Source: JAJTHC01 sp044358835 (GTDB lineage: Bacteria > Cyanobacteriota > Vampirovibrionia > Vampirovibrionales > JAJTHC01). Taken from it: a stretch of 64,000 nt of DNA. Shown in pieces: positions 58,138 through 64,000 of the stretch. The notes beneath the pieces were generated by a model, which was not told the DNA's origin, ran no database searches, and saw only the letters and a program-made list of their open reading frames with translations. The position numbers and the translations under genes were made by a program. The first letter of the stretch is position 1. Each line of letters opens with the position of its first letter. The stretch spans positions 1 through 64,000 of the forward strand of contig JBIKNF010000001.1 of NCBI GenBank assembly GCA_044358835.1, given 5' to 3'.

Positions 58138-58989
58138 ATGATTCATGCCCCTGTGCTTGATCCTCTCAATTCCCCAACTCTTTTAGAAGACGTCCAAGGT
58201 CGTAATGACCAACGCAATATCGCCCTAGAAGCCGCAGGAGTAAGTCATGTAGAAATGCCCTTGCAGTTTCTCTTAGAATCAGGGCGCTTACAACCCATTG
58301 CAGCCACCGTTTCCATGAGCGTGGGCCTATTGCCTGAAGAAAAGGGCACGCATATGTCTCGCTTTATTGAACAAGTCGCGGACTGGAGCAAGAAAGCTCA
58401 ACCGTTAAGCTTGGATTTGCGTCCGTTTTTAGAAGAACTGCGTCTTCGTCTAAAAGCAGAATCCGCCACTGCTGAAGTGCAATTCAAGCTGTTTTTAGAC
58501 AAAAAGGCCCCCGTTACTGAAAACGCGGCGCCCATGGGCTACGACTGCACCCTAAGCGGGGTGAATCAACAAGGTAAGATTGCTCTATTTGCGAAAGTAG
58601 ACGTCCCCATTGCCACGTTGTGCCCCTGTTCAAAAGCCATTAGCGATTTTGGCGCCCACAATCAACGCGCCATTGCCACCCTAGATGTCGCCTTAGACGA
58701 CACACAACTCCACACCCTTTCTTTTGAAACGCTTATTCAACACGCCGAAGACTGTGCGTCTTGTGCCGTGTACCCCTTGCTCAAGCGGGCAGATGAAAAA
58801 TGGGTGACCGAACGCCAGTATACCAATGCCAAATTTGTGGAAGATGTGGCGCGGGATTTGACCTTGGCCTTGCGTCAACAAGCGGGATGCCTAGGCTTTA
58901 GCGTCAGAGTCACGGCCTTAGAATCCATTCACGCCCATAATGCGTGGGCGTCGCATCGGGAAAATATGCCTGAAAAACCTACCTTCTAA
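58138..58989 (+). CDS. folE2: GTP cyclohydrolase FolE2
   Basis: FolE2 (GCYH-IB) converts GTP to 7,8-dihydroneopterin triphosphate for folate and deazapurine routes; it can use metals other than zinc. The 283-residue protein has GTHMSRFIEQVADW, CPCSKAISDFGAHNQRA (active-site Cys and His) and a C-terminal part ending VRVTALESIHAHNAWA. Start at ATG 58138 follows GAAGGAG. Two PTPS-family genes follow on the same strand, 19 bases after and then overlapping, so the three form a pterin/deazapurine operon. Confidence 0.96.
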   Translation: MIHAPVLDPLNSPTLLEDVQGRNDQRNIALEAAGVSHVEMPLQFLLESGRLQPIAATVSMSVGLLPEEKGTHMSRFIEQVADWSKKAQPLSLDLRPFLEELRLRLKAESATAEVQFKLFLDKKAPVTENAAPMGYDCTLSGVNQQGKIALFAKVDVPIATLCPCSKAISDFGAHNQRAIATLDVALDDTQLHTLSFETLIQHAEDCASCAVYPLLKRADEKWVTERQYTNAKFVEDVARDLTLALRQQAGCLGFSVRVTALESIHAHNAWASHRENMPEKPTF

Positions 58990-59008
58990 GTCCGTAAAGG
59001 AGTCTTTT

Positions 59009-59539
59009 ATGTCTACAGCTTCTTACATTACTATTCAGCGTCGGGCGGATTTTTGCGCGTCTCATTACTTTTGGGTCCCCACGTGGAGCTATGAAGAAAA
59101 TGTGCGCGCCTTTGGCCCAACAGCCAATCGCTTTGGCCATGGGCATAATTATGAATTAATTGTATCCATTTCAGGACCCGTAGATGAAAAAACGGGCATG
59201 GTCATGAATCTTAAAGAAGTCAAACGCATGTTGGAAGAAGCCGTCATTCAGCCCCTTGATTTTAAGTGCTTCAACCGTCAAGTCCCCTTTTTTCAAGACA
59301 ACCAACCCACCCTAGAAGCCCTCAGCGTCTACATTTACCGTAGGCTTGAACGCGCCTTAGCCACAGTAGAATTAACCTTGGCTTGGATTGAAATTCGTGA
59401 CTGCCGTGAACTGGGTGTGCTCTATGATGGGGCTCCAATAGCAGGCGTCAATGAAAGCAAACTCTTTTGTGATTCTCTTGAAGATCACCCCTCGTATACC
59501 CATGCTGAAATAGGACCCTCCAGCCATGTTGCTCTTTAA
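59009..59539 (+). CDS. 6-pyruvoyl-tetrahydropterin synthase/QueD-family protein lacking catalytic Cys
   Basis: This 176-residue protein keeps zinc-site histidines (CASHYF and GHGHNYE) and the glutamate region (RDCRELGV), but the segment that normally holds the catalytic Cys (CNxPNGHGHNY type) reads TANRFGHGHNY. It lacks the thiol at the expected position and may be inactive or act on another substrate (as some PTPS variants do). ATG 59009 follows AAAGGAG at good spacing. The next gene, a paralog with the Cys, starts inside its last codons (14-base overlap). It could work as a heteromer with that protein. Confidence 0.8.
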   Translation: MSTASYITIQRRADFCASHYFWVPTWSYEENVRAFGPTANRFGHGHNYELIVSISGPVDEKTGMVMNLKEVKRMLEEAVIQPLDFKCFNRQVPFFQDNQPTLEALSVYIYRRLERALATVELTLAWIEIRDCRELGVLYDGAPIAGVNESKLFCDSLEDHPSYTHAEIGPSSHVAL

Positions 59540-59972
59540 ACGGCGCTACCACTTTGCCGCGGCGCATCGCTTGCATTCGGCGCACTTGAGCGATGCCGAA
59601 AACAAAGCCATCTTCATGCAATGTAATCACCCCAATGGGCATGGGCATAACTATGAATTTGAACTTTACCTTGAAGGCGAACTGGACCCTACGACACACA
59701 TGTTGATTGATTTGGTGACGTTAGATGAACTCGTGCAAACGCATGTGCTTAATGAAGTGGATCACGTGTTTTTAGACAAGGACACGCCTTTATTTCGGGG
59801 CGTTATTAGTACGGCTGAAAATATGGCTCGCGTGTTTTTTGAAACTCTTGACGCGGTTTTGCCTCAAACCGTTGAACTGGTCGCTGTTCGGGTGTATGAA
59901 TGCCGAAATAATACCGCCATTTTTCAACGTGCAACCACCAAACGCCCCTTGCCCCTTATTTACCAGTACTAA
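59526..59972 (+). CDS. 6-pyruvoyl-tetrahydropterin synthase / QueD-family protein
   Basis: This 148-residue protein has the full PTPS pattern: FAAAHRLHSAHLS, CNHPNGHGHNYEFELYLEG (catalytic Cys and zinc His), NEVDHVFLDK, and the C-terminal VRVYECRNN (Glu in the active site). The CN-PNGHGHNY form is close to animal and bacterial PTPS rather than the shorter QueD signature. It probably makes 6-pyruvoyl- or 6-carboxy-tetrahydropterin from the FolE2 product. The last 17 bases overlap the convergent 59956-61053 gene. Whether it serves pterin or queuosine synthesis cannot be decided. Confidence 0.85.
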   Translation: MLLFKRRYHFAAAHRLHSAHLSDAENKAIFMQCNHPNGHGHNYEFELYLEGELDPTTHMLIDLVTLDELVQTHVLNEVDHVFLDKDTPLFRGVISTAENMARVFFETLDAVLPQTVELVAVRVYECRNNTAIFQRATTKRPLPLIYQY

Positions 59973-61053
59973 AAGAAGAGTCGGACGCTTTTTTGGAAGC
60001 AGACGTTTCTGACGTTTCTTGAGGAATGATATGTAAAAACTGCATCAAGCCCAGCATATACTTTTTAACCGTGGGCCCGTAGTGTAAGGACGCATATTCA
60101 ATGCCAAAGCCACTAATTAGAATACTTGGAATCAACCCCAAATAAACAGGCAATTGATTCTGCACCAGTTTTAGGCCCGCTTTTTCATATTTTAAAAGCT
60201 GGTGAGTTAGTGCACGCATTTCATGCGCGTTTCCACTTTCTAGGGCTTGATTAACGAGTCTTTCCGCCTCTTTACCCCATAACATCTTATACGCGCGTTG
60301 CCAAAACCTTGGGGAAATCACCCAGTTGGTTTGAAGCGTTTCATCATTCAAGGCATACCCCATTTGCACCAAGTGCATCTGAAGGGGGCTGTCATGCATG
60401 CGATGCAAAGCCGTTTCCGTCACCAAAGCGTTAGGAACGCGCTTAATTTCACTGTGGTGAACGTTACCGTTGAGCAAGCCCAAGGCATGTTTGATGTTTT
60501 GCACAATACTTTTTCGCCCCAAGGCCTGTTGCTGATATTGATAATGAGATCGAATGTTCCGTTCAAACACCCCTTGTAAACGTTTCAATAAAACAAAACC
60601 TGTTGCCACGCCAATAATTTCTCTAAAATACGTCATGGCGGATTGTTCTTGATTGTATTGCCGTTCTCGTGGGTCGTTTGTGGCCATATTAGAACTGTGA
60701 TACGCTTCTTCAACACGGGTAACGACATGAATAACAGTTGCAATCAACGCCGCGTTTTTCTTCAGCGAACCAGAATCTTGCGTAAGTTCCACCTGTATGT
60801 TGTGCATGACATGCCCCAAGGCAGTGCGCAATTCAGTCGCATGAGACAACTGGCCCAAACCACGGACGGCTTTAAAGGTGTCTGTTGTGGCATTCAAGAG
60901 CTGTTTGGGCAGTTGGCTCAACTCAGATTCCGCGCTGGTTCGCACAGGAGCCTTCATTTTTGGGCGTTCTAAGGCCGCAGCCAGCCATTGTTGATGCGCC
61001 TGTTCACTGTTAAATTGCCCTGTAAAAATGGCGTTGCTTGAAACAGGATTCAT
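59956..61053 (-). CDS. Hypothetical protein, helical, one or two hydrophobic segments
   Basis: This 365-residue protein is not recognised. It is mostly helical with a His/Gln/Leu-rich middle and a hydrophobic segment near the C-terminus (LPVYLGLIPSILISGFGIEYA). It lacks a signal peptide. ATG 61053 overlaps the TGA of the upstream gene (ATGA), so the two should be co-translated; a longer reading from 61080 extends into that gene. It ends inside the second PTPS gene's last codons. Function unknown. Confidence 0.65.
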   Translation of the reverse strand: MNPVSSNAIFTGQFNSEQAHQQWLAAALERPKMKAPVRTSAESELSQLPKQLLNATTDTFKAVRGLGQLSHATELRTALGHVMHNIQVELTQDSGSLKKNAALIATVIHVVTRVEEAYHSSNMATNDPRERQYNQEQSAMTYFREIIGVATGFVLLKRLQGVFERNIRSHYQYQQQALGRKSIVQNIKHALGLLNGNVHHSEIKRVPNALVTETALHRMHDSPLQMHLVQMGYALNDETLQTNWVISPRFWQRAYKMLWGKEAERLVNQALESGNAHEMRALTHQLLKYEKAGLKLVQNQLPVYLGLIPSILISGFGIEYASLHYGPTVKKYMLGLMQFLHIIPQETSETSASKKASDSSFSTGK

Positions 61054-62015
61054 AAACAGTTCCCCCCACTGGCGGACCATAACGCCCCCTGCGGAAGCCT
61101 AGCGTTTAAAGGGGCTAGCGCATGAGGTGGAATCGGACCTTGAGCAGATCCGTTTACCTCGCCCCCTCGATCAAGTACAACCGTTTGGGCATGATACTTT
61201 TGGCGTCTTTCGCGTTCCAAGTACCACGGGCGAAACACCAAATCATTGGCCCGCTGAATGGGACCCCCACTGAGCCACGCACTAAATAATGCCGAACCCA
61301 CCGCTGTGATCACCCCAGCCAAATTCACACGCGCAAAGTAATTGTCCACCGCGTGATCTTCATTCAATAAGCCCTCAAAACTCACAAAGCCATCATCCTG
61401 TTTATGAGCCCTATAGAAGTCACCCAACCCTTTTTCGTGCATTTTTTCAGCAAAATCAGACGCCTTCCATTTGCCCAACACGTTTAATTCAGGGGCATTT
61501 AGGGCGAAAGAAAACGGATTTTTACGTTCCGTTAATTCCATGATCCCTTGCGTCATTTTCTGGATTTGCTCATCGCTCATTTTACCGATTTTTTTTAAAG
61601 CGTTGGCTTTTTCAAGCAAGCACTTTGGACTTAATCCCTTGTGCTTACTGAGAAATTGACTCACCACGACGAGACCCTTACCGCTTAAGTCCATCATGCC
61701 TTGAAGGGCGACATAGGTTGCAATGAACGTACCGCCTACTTCAATAAATACCCGTTCAGCCGTTTGCCGACGCACCCTTTCAGGATCTTTCGTCTTGTCG
61801 TTCCAGTCCACCAAACAACGGGTGCCCCCAATCCCAACAAAACGCACCAGCATGCCTGAAGTGGCCAAAAACAGCAGGCTTTTGGCATTGAAAATGTTGA
61901 ACTTTCCTAAGCCCTCCCAGTCCAACAGCAAGTCCTGCCAGTGTTTGGCTGAAAAAGGTTTTTTGGCCCAAGCCAGTGCTTGAACGATTTGTGACGAATC
62001 AAAGGACTGCGACAA
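61050..62015 (-). CDS. Hypothetical protein with possible membrane segments
   Basis: This 321-residue protein begins with TTG 62015, preceded by CAAGGAGTCC. It has hydrophobic stretches (IFNAKSLLFLATSGMLVRFVG, VFIEVGGTFIATYVALQG, NLAGVITAVGSALFSAWLSGG) that could be membrane segments, and a basic C-terminal tail. No family is recognised. The overlapped following gene also is hypothetical, so they probably form a two-gene lineage-specific unit. Confidence 0.65.
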   Translation of the reverse strand: MSQSFDSSQIVQALAWAKKPFSAKHWQDLLLDWEGLGKFNIFNAKSLLFLATSGMLVRFVGIGGTRCLVDWNDKTKDPERVRRQTAERVFIEVGGTFIATYVALQGMMDLSGKGLVVVSQFLSKHKGLSPKCLLEKANALKKIGKMSDEQIQKMTQGIMELTERKNPFSFALNAPELNVLGKWKASDFAEKMHEKGLGDFYRAHKQDDGFVSFEGLLNEDHAVDNYFARVNLAGVITAVGSALFSAWLSGGPIQRANDLVFRPWYLERERRQKYHAQTVVLDRGGEVNGSAQGPIPPHALAPLNARLPQGALWSASGGNCL

Positions 62016-62399
62016 AACAGGACTCCTTGAAAATGAATCAAAAACACAAAATTAGGACACACAAAGTAAACGGTGGCGTAATGGCATAAAAACACATTTA
62101 TTAAAAAAAAGTGCGAGATTGAGCAAACGCCAAAAAACTTTTTAAAAAAAACTTTGTATACTATAACCGAAACAGGCTTGAACATCAAACAAAAAAAGCT
62201 CTCAAAGAAACAAGCCCTCAAATACAACGCACGTCTATTTCAGTGAACAGAAGGTTCGTTACAGAAGGCTTGTATTTGAAGGACATTTGTCGTATAATAC
62301 TCGCACTTTCAAAATATACAATGTTTCGGTTTACGCCCTTTGTCTTTCTTTTAGGTCTCAACCCCCACAAGGGTTCAAAAAATTGGAGTACCCGCTAAA
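62016..62399. other. Intergenic region with divergent promoters
   Basis: This 384-base region is AT-rich, with A7-A8 and T-rich tracts (62100-62170). No gene or known RNA is seen. The plus-strand promoter for the BlaI-like gene is listed separately. Several A-tracts may bend DNA or serve as UP elements for the divergent genes. Confidence 0.5.
62270..62298 (+). promoter_or_regulatory. Promoter of BlaI-like regulator gene
   Basis: TTGTAT (62270-62275), a 17-base spacer and TATAAT (62293-62298) place the transcription start near 62305, about 95 bases before the ATG. Confidence 0.65.
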
Positions 62400-62864
62400 A
62401 TGCCTATCACGTTACAAAACCCTTCTGTAGAACGCCGTAATATGGAACTTAAACAAGGGGATTTAGAAAATATCATTTTAAACGCCTTATGGATTTTAGA
62501 ATCCAACGTGGACACGCCTGTGTATGTTTCCAACATTCAAGAATACATCAATCAAACCCAACAGCGTCACTGGGCGTACACTACGGTGAAAACCGTGGTG
62601 GATCGTTTGGTGGATAAAGGCTTGGCCCGTCGCTTAAAACAAGGGAAGAAGTTTTCTTACGGCAGTGAAATAAATCGGGAAGAAGCGGGTTTTAATGCCC
62701 TTAAAAAAATGATGCGGCAGTATTTTCGCGACGATTTAGATGAATTGCAAGCGGCTGTTAATCGTTTGCGTGCTGAAGGGGTGGGCATTCAAACGGCGAG
62801 CCCAGCTGAAAAAGCCGAACTTGAACGTGCGTTTAATCAACCGTCCATTTCTGTGGTGCTTTAG
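62400..62864 (+). CDS. BlaI/MecI/CopY-family transcriptional repressor
   Basis: This 154-residue winged-helix protein has LENIILNALWILESN, VYVSNIQEYINQTQQRHWAYTTVKTVVDRLVDKGLARRLKQGKKFSYG, which are the BlaI/MecI DNA-binding domain, and a helical C-terminal dimer part (FNALKKMMRQYFRDDLDELQA). These repressors control beta-lactamase or metal efflux genes and are inactivated by BlaR1-type proteases or by copper. No BlaR1-like gene or Cys-rich copper motif is present. GGAG lies about ten bases before the ATG. The beta-lactamase-like gene is 43 kb away. Target unknown. Confidence 0.88.
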   Translation: MPITLQNPSVERRNMELKQGDLENIILNALWILESNVDTPVYVSNIQEYINQTQQRHWAYTTVKTVVDRLVDKGLARRLKQGKKFSYGSEINREEAGFNALKKMMRQYFRDDLDELQAAVNRLRAEGVGIQTASPAEKAELERAFNQPSISVVL

Positions 62865-62885
62865 AGAGTCGGGGCTCATACAAAG

Positions 62886-62968
62886 AAACGAAATTTTGGC
62901 GGGGTAAACGAAACTTTAGTTTTCGTTTTTCGCAGAAAACGAGAGAAAACGAAACTAAATCTTTCGTT
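62886..62968. repeat. Cluster of AAACGAAA repeats with two hairpins
   Basis: AAACGAAA occurs at 62886-62893, 62906-62913 and 62947-62954, with the inverse TTTCGTTT at 62921-62928 and TTTCGTT at 62962-62968. They form two adjacent hairpins (62906-62928 and 62948-62968), followed by ATTTTCC. Lying between the convergent BlaI-like and gpmI genes, they probably act as a bidirectional terminator, though a protein-binding array cannot be excluded. Confidence 0.55.
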
Positions 62969-63000
62969 ATTTTCCATAAACTAAAGAAAACTAAACAAAG

Positions 63001-64000
63001 CTAAAGAACACACGACACCTTTAATAAACGTTCGACAAACCCTCGCACATCCGCTAAAGTTTTGGCACCTTTCAGATCAATTGAGCCGGCACTATGTTCC
63101 CCCTGAGGCACAAACACCAAGGGAACAGGGTTTAGGGTGTGCGCCGTGTTCGGTAAGCCGTCGCTGGTTTTCATCGATTCTCCATTGCCGTGATCGGCGG
63201 TAATCAGGAGCGAAACCCCACTCATTTGGGCGGCGGCGACAATCAAGCCCAAGGCATTGTCTACATGTTCGACGGCTTCAATTGTGGCGGCTTCATCCCC
63301 CGTATGGGCAACCATGTCCACATTGGCGAAATTGGCCACAAAAAAGGCATGTTCTTTTGCGTAAAAGGCTTCCATCAAGGCTTTACTGACGTCATAAACG
63401 CTCATGGCAGGGGCCTGATCATACGTTTCCACATCTCGACGGCTGGGAATAAGACGGCGATCTTCGCCTGGCAAAGGGGCTTCTTGCCCGCCGTTAAAGA
63501 AATACGTAACATGCGGATACTTTTCGGTTTCAGCGACATGAAACTGCTTCAAGCCTGCGTTAGCAATCGTATGGGCCAACGTGTCGGGCGTCTGCGTTTT
63601 AGGAATGAACACGGGCACATGAGCGGAAGAGCCATAGTCCACCACACTGGCCAAATAAAGCTGATTGGGCATCGCCCCCCGATCAAAGTGGGAGAAGTCT
63701 TCTTCGGCGAAAGCCCCCATCAGTTGCGTCATGCGATCAGGCCTAAAGTTCAGAAAAACGACGGCATCCCCTGACGCCACGCCTTCATAGGTTAAATCCG
63801 TCACCGAAGGGAGGATAAACTCTTCACTAAGATCTTCAGCCACGGCAAATTTAACGGCTTGAGTTGCTAAAAATTGACGGGTGCCTTGGGCGTGAACGAT
63901 GGCATTAAACGCGCGTTCAGTACGTAGCCAACGCTTGTCACGATCCATGGCATAAAAGCGCCCACTCAAAGTCGCCATTTGAGGAAAATCCAAGTCGTAC
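63001..64000 (-). CDS. gpmI: 2,3-bisphosphoglycerate-independent phosphoglycerate mutase GpmI (partial)
   Basis: Only the C-terminal ~330 residues of a family member of about 510 are in the window; the reading frame continues past base 64000, so no start is given. GpmI interconverts 3- and 2-phosphoglycerate in glycolysis, with two Mn ions. Visible features are SGRFYAMDRDKRWLRTERAFNAI, NFRPDRMTQL, NFANVDMVAHTGDEAATIEA (metal-binding) and LLITADHGNGESM. A TTG near 63993 is not a true start. The minus strand gene ends at a repeat cluster. Confidence 0.95.
   Translation of the reverse strand, partial: YDLDFPQMATLSGRFYAMDRDKRWLRTERAFNAIVHAQGTRQFLATQAVKFAVAEDLSEEFILPSVTDLTYEGVASGDAVVFLNFRPDRMTQLMGAFAEEDFSHFDRGAMPNQLYLASVVDYGSSAHVPVFIPKTQTPDTLAHTIANAGLKQFHVAETEKYPHVTYFFNGGQEAPLPGEDRRLIPSRRDVETYDQAPAMSVYDVSKALMEAFYAKEHAFFVANFANVDMVAHTGDEAATIEAVEHVDNALGLIVAAAQMSGVSLLITADHGNGESMKTSDGLPNTAHTLNPVPLVFVPQGEHSAGSIDLKGAKTLADVRGFVERLLKVSCVL

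Noticed and set aside
63991..63993. TTG as start of the gpmI gene
   Set aside because: The frame stays open to the window end and GpmI needs about 180 more N-terminal residues; it is a truncated gene.

Overview
The window looks like a chromosomal segment from a Gram-negative, flagellated, fermentative bacterium with moderate GC, most likely from the non-photosynthetic sister lineages of Cyanobacteria (Melainabacteria/Vampirovibrionia-like). This assignment is inference. It rests on LpxC and an OstA/LptD-like outer-membrane protein (LPS envelope), FliS, a FliT-like chaperone and a sigma-28-like factor (flagella), a D-lactate dehydrogenase, a DapL-like aminotransferase, a bifunctional-nuclease (DUF151) protein, and many lineage-specific hypothetical proteins. 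No rRNA operon, CRISPR array, transposase or integrase was found.

Layout. 0.5-4.2 kb: a phase-variable-looking hypothetical gene with a 15-C tract, two tandem pseudopilins, an HxlR regulator, fliS/fliT-like genes and a coiled-coil protein. 4.2-8.2 kb: hypothetical genes, bifunctional nuclease, queA, an XRE/zinc-ribbon protein, and two copies of a structured repeat. 8.2-16.4 kb: TPR-GAF-HD-GYP signalling protein, thioredoxin-fold protein, MlaF-like ATPase, OppA-like binding protein and a CDF-CBS-CorC_HlyC fusion. 16.9-27 kb: tRNA(CAU), MgtC-like, ispF, a beta-lactamase-like hydrolase, lpxC, lipA, a pilus-like protein, ldhA and leuDC. 27-32.6 kb: small membrane proteins, a hendecad-repeat protein, holB, an MFS transporter behind a perfect Fur-box palindrome, and a DapL-like aminotransferase. 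32.7-38 kb: a KAP NTPase translationally coupled to a 1257-residue UvrD-helicase/PD-(D/E)XK nuclease that carries two in-frame palindromic repeats. This is the most accessory-looking locus. 38-46 kb: uppS, a metzincin-TPR protein, a 21-bp minisatellite, a Kef-like antiporter, ftsH and a GcvH-like protein without its lipoyl lysine. 46.4-50 kb: a GHKL/receiver-like protein, a PAS kinase and a sigma-28-like factor. 50-58 kb: TolC-like, OstA/LptD-like, pth, rplI, TPR protein, era. 58-60 kb: folE2 followed by two PTPS-family genes, the first lacking the catalytic cysteine. 60-64 kb: two coupled hypothetical genes, a BlaI/CopY regulator and the C-terminal part of gpmI, which is cut by the window end.

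Recurring signals cut across the genes. (1) A ~130-150 bp structured palindromic repeat occurs four times plus three solo arms, often overlapping gene 3' ends, with changes that keep stems paired. (2) The 10-mer CTAGCACAAA occurs five times in or at gene borders, each time facing a lineage-specific hypothetical gene. (3) Extended -10 boxes (TGnTATAAT) lie so close to some start codons that leaderless mRNAs are likely. Coordinates of starts were adjusted where a ribosome binding site or overlap favoured an internal start; this is stated in each entry.
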